In this document: piece after piece, positions 1 to 7,386 of the stretch
How positions within the stretch are numbered: the first letter of the stretch is position 1
Layout of the letters: every line of letters starts with the position of its first letter
Source: Granulosicoccaceae bacterium
GTDB lineage: Bacteria > Pseudomonadota > Gammaproteobacteria > Granulosicoccales > Granulosicoccaceae
DNA length: 45,211 nt
Assembly: GCA_020629835.1 (NCBI GenBank)
Contig: JAHDCO010000031.1
Location: 1 to 45,211, forward strand
Direction of reading: 5' to 3'
The notes under the pieces: generated by a model
What the model was told of the DNA's origin: nothing
What the model saw: only the letters and a program-made list of their open reading frames with translations
Databases searched by the model: none
Made by a program: the position numbers and the translations under genes

Positions 1-772
1 GGTGCTGTGTAAACGGAGCACTCATTCTGTGTGACAACACCACCTGCATGCACTCACCAGCGGTGATGTAGTCTTTTATAGTGAGCACGGCTTTTTTAAA
101 TTCCGCTTCACCCATTTCGCTAACAAAGGCACTTTCATCTAGCGGCTGCCCCTCACCTTCGTTAGGCAACACGGCGTTAGTCGTTTTTAATTGCCGAACT
201 AACACCCCCAATCTTTCTTGAGCAAGACCAAAGGCATGCTCTTGCGTGGCGTCAGCCAACACCAACACGTGCAGCTTCCCGCTGAGATTGTCCAGCACCA
301 ATAATTCGTCAGCCACCATCAGTAGGATATCTGGGGTACCTAAAGGATCTGGGTGAGTATTCGCACCCAATCGAGGCTCAACCAAGCGAACTGTGTCGTA
401 ACCGAAGTAACCCACTAACCCGCCGGTTACCGTTGGTAACCCGGCCAATTCAGGCAACTTGAATTGGCGCTGGTATTCGTCAATCCACGCTAACGGATCG
501 TCGGCCTCCAGTGTTTGAACGATTTCACCGGCTTCAATCTCGGTAATGGTGTGGTTATGAACCTCTAAACGGCGCTGGCTGGGTAACCCCACAATCGAAT
601 ACCGACTCCACTTCTCTCCACCCTGCACGGATTCAAACAAAAACGAGTAAGGCTGATTAGCCAATTTCAGAAAAGCGGTCAGTGGGTTCTCAAGGTCGGC
701 CAGCATTTCCACGTGCACGGGTATGCGGGTGTAGCCGGCTGCGCGAAAGCGCTCGAATTCGTCGATGTTCAT
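1..772 (-). CDS. trpE: anthranilate synthase component I, N-terminal part (runs off the window)
   Basis: This is the first 257 codons of a TrpE protein, which with TrpG makes anthranilate from chorismate in tryptophan biosynthesis. The protein begins MNIDEFERFRAAGYTRIPV and continues with the family stretches LANQPYSFLFESVQGGEKWSRYSIVG and GGLVGYFGYDTVRLVEP. It ends at the window edge in the segment ITAGECMQVVLSHRM, where the chorismate-binding domain begins. The N-terminal LLES-type (here LFES) and S residues that bind feedback tryptophan are present. A Shine-Dalgarno-like AGGA lies about 7 bases before the ATG. The next gene on this side is a divergent fumarase 256 bases away. Everything after residue 257, including the catalytic domain, is outside the window. 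Confidence 0.93.
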   Translation of the reverse strand, partial: MNIDEFERFRAAGYTRIPVHVEMLADLENPLTAFLKLANQPYSFLFESVQGGEKWSRYSIVGLPSQRRLEVHNHTITEIEAGEIVQTLEADDPLAWIDEYQRQFKLPELAGLPTVTGGLVGYFGYDTVRLVEPRLGANTHPDPLGTPDILLMVADELLVLDNLSGKLHVLVLADATQEHAFGLAQERLGVLVRQLKTTNAVLPNEGEGQPLDESAFVSEMGEAEFKKAVLTIKDYITAGECMQVVLSHRMSAPFTQH

Positions 773-870
773 GAACTGTCCTGGAGGGTTACTGCGGGCT
801 CAATGCCAAACACGGTCTAGAGGTGGGTGGCGGGTTAGCGACTGGTTAACAAGTGGATTGCAACCGGGGC

Positions 871-942
871 TTAGCGTCGCCAACGCCATCGGCGAGATAG
901 GGAAGGACTGTTCATGGGCACAAGTAAACCAAGGCGGGGCAT
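871..942 (-). CDS. possible trp leader peptide (Trp-codon ORF upstream of trpE)
   Basis: A short ORF lies about 100 bases upstream of trpE on the same strand. It reads MPRLGLLVPMNSPSLSRRWR and then WRR and stop, with two Trp codons split by one Arg codon just before the end. A second in-frame ATG at 915 would give a 14-residue peptide. The Trp codons lie inside a segment (876-887) that can pair with 829-842 apart from a two-base bulge, as the 1:2 stem of a trp attenuator would. Against it: I see no T-tract terminator before trpE, and the best promoter (923-951) would start transcription near 916, making the shorter form nearly leaderless. It may be chance. Confidence 0.3.
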   Translation of the reverse strand: MPRLGLLVPMNSPSLSRRWRWRR

Positions 943-951
943 CACCGTCAA
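923..951 (-). promoter_or_regulatory. putative sigma-70 promoter for trpE
   Basis: On the minus strand a TTGACG box (946-951) and a TTTACT box (923-928) are separated by 17 bases. These match the sigma-70 consensus at 5/6 and 4/6 positions. A start about 7 bases downstream would give a leader of roughly 140 nt before the trpE ATG at 772. No experimental support is visible. Confidence 0.4.
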
Positions 952-1028
952 CCCCTGATAGGCACGAACACCGAATTTTGCGAGTCGGGTATCCTTGCTC
1001 TCTCCTTTTTTCCAGATTTCACGTGGCC

Positions 1029-2564
1029 ATGCCTAGCATCCAACAAAACGATTTAATCGATAGCGTTGCCGACGCGCTGCAGTTCATCTCTTACTACCAC
1101 CCCAAAGATTACATCGACGCGGTATATCAGGCCTACCTTCGAGAAGAATCGAAGGCCGCGAAGGATGCCATGGCCCAAATCCTGGTCAATTCGCGTTTGT
1201 GCGCTGAAGGTAAACGCCCTATTTGTCAGGACACCGGCATCGTCACGGTGTTTGCAAAAATCGGTATGAATGTGCAGTGGGAAGATGCCACGATGGACTT
1301 TTCGAGCATGGTCAATGAAGGTGTTCGTCGAGCGTATACCCACCCGGACAACACGCTCAGAGCCTCGATTTTGCACGACCCCGCAGGCGCTAGAAAAAAT
1401 TCAGGCGACAACACACCAGCCGTCATTCACACCGAGTTGGTGGCTGGCGACACCGTCGATATTCAAATAGCTGCAAAAGGTGGTGGCTCGGAGAATAAAT
1501 CGAAAATGGTCATGTTGAACCCCAGCGACAGTATTGTTGACTGGGTCGTAAAAACCGTACCCACCATGGGTGCCGGTTGGTGCCCACCGGGCATGCTGGG
1601 TTTAGGCATTGGCGGTACCGCAGAAAAAGCGGCCGTCATGGCCAAAGAGGCGTTAATGGAGCCTGTCAATATTCAGCAATTAAAAGACCGAGGGCCTCAA
1701 AATCGAGCCGAGGAATTACGGTTAGAAATTTTTGAAGCTGTGAATGCTCTGGGCATTGGCGCACAGGGGTTGGGCGGACTAACAACAGTGGTCGATATCA
1801 AAATCAAAGACTACCCAACCCACGCCGCCTCCCTGCCGGTTGCAATGATTCCCAACTGCGCTGCCACCCGCCACGCACACTTTACGCTCACAGGCGATGG
1901 CCCAGCTTTACAAACCGCTCCGTCATTAGACGACTGGCCTGAAGTGACCTGGGAGGCCGGTGCCTCTTCTCGGCGAGTGAATTTAGACACGGTAACCCCC
2001 GAAGAGGTCGCTAGCTGGAAGCCAGGCGAAACACTGTTGCTGAACGGAGCCATGCTGACCGGTCGAGATGCTGCACATAAGCGCATTCAAGGTCTTTTGG
2101 ATTCTGGTGAAGGCCTTCCAGACGGTGTCGATTTCAATAACCGTTTCATTTATTACGTCGGCCCTGTAGATGCGGTCCGAGACGAAGCGGTTGGACCTGC
2201 CGGCCCGACCACGTCAACGCGCATGGATAAATTCACCGACATGATGCTAGCGAAGACCGGGCTGCTGGGCATGATCGGTAAAGCAGAACGTGGTCCTGCA
2301 GGCATTGAAGCAATCAAAACACACAAAGCGGTTTATCTGATGGCCGTGGGCGGTGCAGCTTATCTTGTGTCGAAAGCGATAAAGTCGTCTAAAGTTGTAG
2401 CGTTCGAAGATTTAGGTATGGAAGCCATTCATGAGTTTGTCGTGGAAGACATGCCAGTCACGGTAGCCGTCGACGTTAACGGTGAAGCCGTGCATCAAAC
2501 CGGCCCCGCCTTATGGCGTGGCAAATTAGAAAGCGGCGAAGTAAAACCTGTGTATTTTTCATGA
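1029..2564 (+). CDS. fumA: class I fumarate hydratase (4Fe-4S, FumA/FumB type)
   Basis: A 511-residue single-chain class I fumarase, which interconverts fumarate and malate in the TCA cycle in the cytoplasm. The N-terminal alpha domain carries PICQDTGIV (Cys66), HTELVAGD, GGGSENKS and GWCPPGMLGLGIGGT (Cys186). The segment IPNCAATRH (Cys278) supplies the third cysteine for the oxygen-sensitive 4Fe-4S cluster. The C-terminal beta domain has GRDAAHKRI, YYVGPV and GPAGPTTSTRMD. An open frame extends upstream to 765, but that part has no family similarity and overlaps trpE antisense. I chose the ATG at 1029 (MPSIQQND), where class I fumarase similarity begins; the ribosome-binding site is weak. 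The stop overlaps the start of the following lipoprotein gene. Confidence 0.93.
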   Translation: MPSIQQNDLIDSVADALQFISYYHPKDYIDAVYQAYLREESKAAKDAMAQILVNSRLCAEGKRPICQDTGIVTVFAKIGMNVQWEDATMDFSSMVNEGVRRAYTHPDNTLRASILHDPAGARKNSGDNTPAVIHTELVAGDTVDIQIAAKGGGSENKSKMVMLNPSDSIVDWVVKTVPTMGAGWCPPGMLGLGIGGTAEKAAVMAKEALMEPVNIQQLKDRGPQNRAEELRLEIFEAVNALGIGAQGLGGLTTVVDIKIKDYPTHAASLPVAMIPNCAATRHAHFTLTGDGPALQTAPSLDDWPEVTWEAGASSRRVNLDTVTPEEVASWKPGETLLLNGAMLTGRDAAHKRIQGLLDSGEGLPDGVDFNNRFIYYVGPVDAVRDEAVGPAGPTTSTRMDKFTDMMLAKTGLLGMIGKAERGPAGIEAIKTHKAVYLMAVGGAAYLVSKAIKSSKVVAFEDLGMEAIHEFVVEDMPVTVAVDVNGEAVHQTGPALWRGKLESGEVKPVYFS

Positions 2565-2887
2565 TGACAAGAAGCCTCGTTATAGCGGTAACCTCGTTGT
2601 TGATTCTCACTGGATGCGCAGCAAGTTCCGGCGGTGGCGGTACTTATACCGGTGGAGGTACACGCGCTTTAGCGTGCAAGCAAGGTGATGAAGCCATAAG
2701 TTCTGCAAATGAGTGCCTGACCGATGATGCGGCTTGCTATCAGCTAGCCGATAAATCCTGGTGCACCGGAGAACGTGGTCTTACCTGCCCCACGGGATCG
2801 AGTGAAATGCCTGCTGGCGCAGTCTGCCCGCGCGGTTCTCGATGCTTCGACGCTAGCGAAAGTCTAACGTGCGTGGTGACGTATTAA
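2561..2887 (+). CDS. small cysteine-rich lipoprotein, unknown function
   Basis: A 108-residue protein beginning MMTRSLVIAVTSLLILTGC, a signal peptide with lipobox LTGC (lipidated Cys19), then a Gly/Ser-rich tether. The mature part has eight further cysteines within about 70 residues, enough for four disulfide bonds, so an extracytoplasmic, disulfide-bonded module tethered to a membrane is likely. The ATG lies within the last bases of the fumarase gene (ATGA overlap; a second ATG at 2564), so it is probably translated by coupling from that gene. I do not recognise the family. Nothing in the sequence links it to fumarase function. Confidence 0.75.
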   Translation: MMTRSLVIAVTSLLILTGCAASSGGGGTYTGGGTRALACKQGDEAISSANECLTDDAACYQLADKSWCTGERGLTCPTGSSEMPAGAVCPRGSRCFDASESLTCVVTY

Positions 2888-2898
2888 AGGTGACTTAA

Positions 2899-2915
2899 TT
2901 AATACGATGTATTAA
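2899..2915. repeat. short AT-rich inverted repeat between convergent genes
   Basis: TTAATAC and GTATTAA, separated by three bases, form a perfect 7-bp inverted repeat after the lipoprotein stop. It may be part of the transcription end signals here, but there is no T-tract on the plus strand. Confidence 0.3.
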
Positions 2916-2922
2916 AGAAGCA

Positions 2923-2940
2923 CCGAACTCTCAGGTTCGG
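2923..2940 (-). terminator. putative terminator downstream of rpe
   Basis: CCGAAC and GTTCGG form a 6-bp stem with a 6-base loop, immediately beyond the rpe stop codon. Read on the minus strand it is followed by TGCTTCTTT, a weak T-rich tail. It lies between the convergent lipoprotein and rpe genes. Confidence 0.45.
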
Positions 2941-2943
2941 CGG

Positions 2944-3627
2944 TTACGAAGACAGTTCAGCACGAAAAGCGGACATCACTGAGTCATAGCGATTAGCGCC
3001 TGAACCATCCGCTGCATTGAAGATGGCTGAACCCGCCACAAAGGTGTCCGCACCGGCTTGCTGTATCTGGGCGATATTTTGCACCTTCACACCACCATCA
3101 ACCTGTAAGCGGATGTCTTTGCCAATGGCGTCAATCCGTTTGCGTACGTCAGCGAGCTTGGTCAAGGTGGACGGAATAAACGATTGACCACCAAAGCCTG
3201 GGTTTACCGACATCAGCAAAACGATATCTAAAGTTTCTAATGCGTAGTCTAAGTAGTGCAGTGGCGTGGCCGGATTAAAGACTAATCCACACTGCAGCCC
3301 TGCATCTCGCACAATCTGCAGAGAGCGATCAATGTGCTGACTGGCTTCGGGGTGAAACGTTATGCTGGTTGCACCGGCTTTAATAAACTCTTCTATCAGC
3401 GCGTCTACCGGTGTCACCATAAGGTGCACATCAATCGGTGCGGTTACTCCATGATTACGCAACGCGGTGCAAACCAAAGGCCCAATAGTCAGGTTTGGCA
3501 CGTAATGGTTATCCATAACATCAAAGTGGATCCAATCAGCGCCACTGTGGATAACCGAATCGACTTCATCACCTAAGCAAGCAAAGTTTGCAGATAAAAT
3601 TGAAGGGGCAATAACGGGATTAAGCAT
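2944..3627 (-). CDS. rpe: ribulose-phosphate 3-epimerase
   Basis: A 227-residue TIM-barrel enzyme interconverting ribulose-5-phosphate and xylulose-5-phosphate in the pentose phosphate pathway. Family motifs are clear: [14 protein letters not shown] near the N terminus, [12 protein letters not shown] with the metal-binding Asp/His, [18 protein letters not shown] and the phosphate-binding LQVDGGVK. Length is normal for the family. In many Pseudomonas-type genomes rpe is followed by gph and trpE. Here no gph is present, and the fumarase and lipoprotein genes lie between rpe and trpE in the opposite orientation. Confidence 0.95.
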   Translation of the reverse strand: MLNPVIAPSILSANFACLGDEVDSVIHSGADWIHFDVMDNHYVPNLTIGPLVCTALRNHGVTAPIDVHLMVTPVDALIEEFIKAGATSITFHPEASQHIDRSLQIVRDAGLQCGLVFNPATPLHYLDYALETLDIVLLMSVNPGFGGQSFIPSTLTKLADVRKRIDAIGKDIRLQVDGGVKVQNIAQIQQAGADTFVAGSAIFNAADGSGANRYDSVMSAFRAELSS

Positions 3628-3790
3628 GAGGTAATTCGCAAAAGTTTAGGGTATCAAGGGTACCCGTTTTAACGCTTGAGTTACTGGTAAGCAAGAAATA
3701 TGAAGTACTTCACCAGAGCGAAACTTGCGCACAGGCTTAGCGCATATCCGCCGCTACCTCAATTGTTACAAGAATGCTTCAGAGAGTTCA

Positions 3791-5014
3791 ATGTCGGCTG
3801 CAAAGTCGTTCAATTCTGAGAACAGAGTCACTCAACCATACAGTCCGCTGGAACTGGTGGATTTGCGTCAGGAACATGCTGGGTTATCCCAGTCAGTTAG
3901 AGCAAGTTTGAGTCTCTTCTTCACCCATATTATCGATCACGAAGTCATGACCGCTCGGGTTGCTAACACAGCAACAGAAACTCGAGTTCAGCTTCAAAAT
4001 CTGAATGGTGTATCTGAGCAACGCGAGACTCAAAGTGCGTTGCCTGAAGCGCTCAGGGCATTACAAAACTTGCTGCCCGAAGTGAGCCATACAGACTTCC
4101 AGAGTCACACGTTTCAAGTGATCACAGAAGACTACACTCAGGATGTCAGCTGCCTGTACCTGGAGTCGCCCCACGGCGATCAATGGTTGGTGCGTGCCAG
4201 AGCCGCAGAGCCGGTTCCGATGCTACTGGACAGCCTGGGTATTGAAGCTAACGAGCTTCGACACATTCGCAAAGCTCTATCGGAAAAGCGTGGCCTGATC
4301 AGTATCGGCACGGCGCACCGACAGCATTTGGAAGATTGGCAACGAGCCATATGCCGTGAACTCTGCACTCCGGATCGATCGGTGGTGTCGCTCGGGCCCC
4401 GTCTGCTGGAGGACTTCCCACGCATTGCACAATCGGTCATTCCCGCCGGAGAACGTTGGGATCAACGTCTGTGGCAACTGGCCAGTCAAACCGACGCTAA
4501 CGTCATTGTTCTGGCCGATGATGGCACCCACGACTTTAGCCCGTCGCAATTGGGCGTGCTGGCCGACCGCTGCCTGGTGGTACAGATCATCCAGGCACCG
4601 GATATCCAGGTTTTGGCGAACCGAACCCCCAGCGGAACCCAGGTTCATCGAGTGATCATGCATCACGCAGTGAGATGTTTATGCGACCACTGCAGCCAAC
4701 CCCACCCCAACCCCTCACGCGTGGACTACGGCTTTCTGGATCGGGCACTACCGACGTTGTCTGACGGCGTGAACGCCTGGCTATCGGCCAGTCAGTCAAC
4801 ACACTTCAAAAAACCCTCGGGGTGCGACCACTGCGCTTCGGAGGGTTACCACGGTGAAAAAAGCGTTATTGATGCCGTCGGTGACCCTGCAACCTTGATA
4901 AACGTTGCTGAGAATATCGATCTGCACGCGATAGCGTCTGCGAGAATGTCTGTGCTTATTGAGATGGCTCGTGGGGGGGGGATTAGTTTGGATGAAGTTC
5001 GGCGGCTACTCTAA
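3791..5014 (+). CDS. degenerate GspE/PilB-type secretion ATPase relative, P-loop lost
   Basis: A 407-residue protein whose C-terminal half follows the order of the GspE/PilB (type II secretion/type IV pilus) ATPase fold, with key residues missing. Where a Walker A loop is expected there is RGLISIGTAHRQHLEDWQRA (residues 167 on), without GKT/S. The Walker B region reads ANVIVLADDGTHD (about 236-248) in place of the usual VGEIRD-like motif. The tetracysteine zinc motif of GspE is kept: CDHC at 298-301 and CDHC at 345-348, the second followed by EGYHGEKSVIDAV, like the family's GYxGRxGIYE. The ATG at 3791 has AGAGAG upstream; an open frame reaches 3725. No other secretion genes are nearby. Probably a non-hydrolysing paralogue; function unknown. 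Confidence 0.6.
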   Translation: MSAAKSFNSENRVTQPYSPLELVDLRQEHAGLSQSVRASLSLFFTHIIDHEVMTARVANTATETRVQLQNLNGVSEQRETQSALPEALRALQNLLPEVSHTDFQSHTFQVITEDYTQDVSCLYLESPHGDQWLVRARAAEPVPMLLDSLGIEANELRHIRKALSEKRGLISIGTAHRQHLEDWQRAICRELCTPDRSVVSLGPRLLEDFPRIAQSVIPAGERWDQRLWQLASQTDANVIVLADDGTHDFSPSQLGVLADRCLVVQIIQAPDIQVLANRTPSGTQVHRVIMHHAVRCLCDHCSQPHPNPSRVDYGFLDRALPTLSDGVNAWLSASQSTHFKKPSGCDHCASEGYHGEKSVIDAVGDPATLINVAENIDLHAIASARMSVLIEMARGGGISLDEVRRLL

Positions 5015-5021
5015 CGAAACT

Positions 5022-5039
5022 GCCCCAGTTTGGTGGGGC
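5022..5039 (+). terminator. hairpin after the GspE-like gene
   Basis: GCCCCA and TGGGGC form a 6-bp GC-rich stem with a 6-base loop, just downstream of the stop codon at 5014. There is no T-tract. It overlaps the inferred left end of the insertion sequence, so it may belong to that end and not to the upstream gene. Confidence 0.3.
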
Positions 5040-5085
5040 TAGGTACCACCTTCCTTCAAGTCAATCAAAACCCTCAAACGGCAGC

Positions 5086-5988
5086 CTATGACTGGCGCCG
5101 GTAATTCCCTCTTCGTTCCAAGCGCTCACAAAGCAAATCAATATAGATGTCGATGTGATCCGCTAATCGCTCCGGTAGCTTAGTTGTGCACCAGGTTCGC
5201 CGATTCAATCGATTTACCTTAGCCCGTACATTGGCGAACGAATGGTTGATGACAAATAGCGGATCAAACCGTGTCTTCTTCAGCTCTCCCTGCCCAACCA
5301 CAGAGCCCCTATCACTTAAATGCACGCTGTAGGAACCGCCTGGAAAAAACGCTTTTATCAGAGCGGGATAATGTTTATGCCCGTCTATTTTGAAATGAAC
5401 ATCGTCTGCTAGATAAGTTTGTAGCTCTGCAAAAAGCGCCTGCCTCTGCTCAATGCTGTGATCATTCCGTTTGCCGTAGCGTTCTCTTGCAATCTTTGCC
5501 AAAGGCCCGAACGCAGGAATAGACGCCACCCGAAACCCTAAGGGAATTCTGAGGTTATCGATGACCGCCATCGGAACCGTGAGGGGTTTGCACTTCGTGT
5601 GTTCGAAGGTTACCAAGTCATCAAACTGCACCGATTTAATCGGGCCTTGGGCAGCGACGAAGGTTTGCAGTCGCTTTTGATGTTTCTTTCGTGCCCTTTC
5701 ACCCAGCCATACAAGACGTGCAGCAACGGTTTTAACATTCACACCGACCAAATCCGCAATATCTCGCGGGCACATATTACTGGCCAAACAAAAGCGAACC
5801 GTTTCGTTAATGCGACGTCGCTTTTGTCGGTAGGTGGGTGTGAAGGTCGCGTTGGAAAATTTCTTACCGCAATCTTTACAGCGGATGCGCTGAATGGATT
5901 TTGAATCGTCGGCCCGATGATAAAAGCCGTCGCGAACTAGCGATGAGCGCGGTGCGTCGCAGCGCGGGCAATGTGTGGTCGCGTCCAT
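5086..5988 (-). CDS. IS1/IS1595-type transposase (zinc ribbon, DDN catalytic domain)
   Basis: A 300-residue transposase. Residues 7-40 form a zinc ribbon (C7-P-R-C10 and C37-K-D-C40), followed by a helix-turn-helix-like segment (CPRDIADLVGVNVKTVAARL). The catalytic domain has QFDDLVTFEH (Asp123), FKIDGHKHYP (Asp202) and FVINHSFANVRAKVNRLNRRT (Asn248). The last block aligns with the ERHN..LR..LKRLTRKT block of IS1-type enzymes, with Asn at or near the Glu position. Parts of the IS1595 family are known to use a DDN triad, so the protein may be active. It is intact, reads into the insertion sequence and is the element's only gene. Confidence 0.8.
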   Translation of the reverse strand: MDATTHCPRCDAPRSSLVRDGFYHRADDSKSIQRIRCKDCGKKFSNATFTPTYRQKRRRINETVRFCLASNMCPRDIADLVGVNVKTVAARLVWLGERARKKHQKRLQTFVAAQGPIKSVQFDDLVTFEHTKCKPLTVPMAVIDNLRIPLGFRVASIPAFGPLAKIARERYGKRNDHSIEQRQALFAELQTYLADDVHFKIDGHKHYPALIKAFFPGGSYSVHLSDRGSVVGQGELKKTRFDPLFVINHSFANVRAKVNRLNRRTWCTTKLPERLADHIDIYIDLLCERLERRGNYRRQS

Positions 5989-6057
5989 GCGAACCTCTCT
6001 ATTTTTTGTGTGGAATTACGATATCAGATTATTTCATCACCAGTGTACTGGTGCAGT

Positions 6058-7386
6058 TTAAGCTGCTTTCTTGTCTTCGACTTCCACCCCAACACCACCA
6101 TCAACATCCAACCCACCAACAACACGTAAGGCAGGATGTGCAACCGGATCCACTCGGTCTTCAATGTAGCGATGCTCTTCAGCCAGTTCAGCAGACCACG
6201 TTACTCCGGTTGCCGAATTCTCAGTCAACTGTGCAACGAAGCTTCCGTTTAGCTGATTGTTCTCTACCAGGTATTGTCTGAACGAGGCAAACAAGCTTCG
6301 ATTGACCACACCAGGTCGACCCCAAAAGGATTCCAGGGATCGTTGTGCCGTTAAGCCTGGCAAGTTGTAAATTGCCTTTCCTAATGTCTTTACGGGTGTA
6401 CCGTGAAACAGAGACGACATACCTACAGTGCTGTTAATCAACACGGTGCCTTCAGCATGCTTTAGTAATGTTGGCAGACACACATCGTGCACGTAGAACA
6501 CTCGGCCTTGTAAGCCGAGCTCACCGATTAAATTTTCGAACAGGATACTGTAGTCTTTGTAGGCTCGATCCATCGGATGATGCTTAAACACGATGGCCTT
6601 GTTCGGTGCGGCGTGGCGTGCGAAAGAATTCAGTACGTCACCAATAAAATGTTCAATAGAATTAAACTTTGAATGTACTACTACCTGCATATCGCAGTGA
6701 ACCTGTAACGGGCAGACGAAGTAATTGTCCTCGTATTCTTTGACCACATTCTTTAAAACGTTTTTTTCAGTACGCTGGAACCACCACTTTCGAAATCCGC
6801 TGCGTATCCAACGCGCACCTTCAGAGAATACCCGTAGCGTGCGGTGGTGTTGGTAGTTTGGGAAGTGCTTTCGTTGCAGACGGCATTTGATGTAATACGT
6901 CATCGCGTAACTAGCTGAACGAAAGAAGGTTTTTGTCGGTAATGAATTTTCATCGGCCAACATTTCTTCTTCCGACACCGCGGGCAAATCAGTCAGATCC
7001 AACGTCTGCTGCAACATGGGTGAATGACCGTTTACACCATGCTCTTCTAACGTAATGTAGTTAGGCCTAATGTATCCTTCTTCGAAAACGAATAGTCTGA
7101 TACCACGTCGTTTGGCAATTTTTCGGGCCTCCCGATGGTATGCACGGCAATCACCGAACAAGTACATTCGTCCAATGTCTTTGTTGATGATTAAGCGTTC
7201 TAGATACGTATCCCAATCTTGCAGGGTACCCGTATAGTCAACCGCTTGTGGTTGCGAATAAAAGTGACGGTCACCAGCGTTCAGATTTACTTTCCAAACG
7301 TTAAACCCTCGACTACTAAGCTCATCCGAAAAACGGCTGAAAAATGGGCCGATGGGGCCTTGCAGTAGAAGTACATTAGGGTTCAT
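6058..7386 (-). CDS. kpsS: capsule linker beta-Kdo transferase KpsS
   Basis: A 442-residue KpsS-family protein. KpsS adds the first Kdo to lysophosphatidylglycerol, starting the poly-Kdo linker on which group 2-type capsules are exported; it acts at the cytoplasmic face of the inner membrane. Family features are VLLLQGPIGPFFSRFSDEL at the N terminus, KVNLNAGDRHFY, GDCRAYHREA, FEEGYIRPNYITLE, FKHHPMDRAY and NSTVGMSSLFHGTPV. Its start overlaps the end of kpsC by 11 bases, so the two are co-translated. It is about 50 residues longer than E. coli KpsS, mainly as a C-terminal tail rich in Val, Gly and Asp. The stop codon lies at the inferred IS boundary, so the last residues could have been altered by the insertion. 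Confidence 0.9.
   Translation of the reverse strand: MNPNVLLLQGPIGPFFSRFSDELSSRGFNVWKVNLNAGDRHFYSQPQAVDYTGTLQDWDTYLERLIINKDIGRMYLFGDCRAYHREARKIAKRRGIRLFVFEEGYIRPNYITLEEHGVNGHSPMLQQTLDLTDLPAVSEEEMLADENSLPTKTFFRSASYAMTYYIKCRLQRKHFPNYQHHRTLRVFSEGARWIRSGFRKWWFQRTEKNVLKNVVKEYEDNYFVCPLQVHCDMQVVVHSKFNSIEHFIGDVLNSFARHAAPNKAIVFKHHPMDRAYKDYSILFENLIGELGLQGRVFYVHDVCLPTLLKHAEGTVLINSTVGMSSLFHGTPVKTLGKAIYNLPGLTAQRSLESFWGRPGVVNRSLFASFRQYLVENNQLNGSFVAQLTENSATGVTWSAELAEEHRYIEDRVDPVAHPALRVVGGLDVDGGVGVEVEDKKAA

Larger units (their letters stand above)
5017..6059. mobile_element. insertion sequence, IS1/IS1595-like with DDN transposase
   Basis: A transposase gene is bracketed by imperfect terminal inverted repeats. 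The left end reads AAACTGCCCCAGT from 5017; the reverse complement of the right end reads AAACTGCACCAGT ending at 6059, a 12/13 match. The unit would be 1043 bp, a fair size for single-ORF IS1595-type elements. No obvious target duplication flanks it: the left flank ends ACTCTAACG and the right flank begins AAGCTGCTT. So it is either an old insertion or the ends are slightly misplaced. The right end abuts the kpsS stop codon, so the element sits exactly at the left border of the capsule locus. Confidence 0.55.

Noticed and set aside
765-1028. 88-codon N-terminal extension of the fumarase frame
   Set aside because: It has no similarity to fumarases and overlaps the trpE start antisense; conserved sequence starts at 1029.
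5008-6068. Target-site duplication around the insertion sequence
   Set aside because: The 8-9 bases on each side of the inferred ends do not match.
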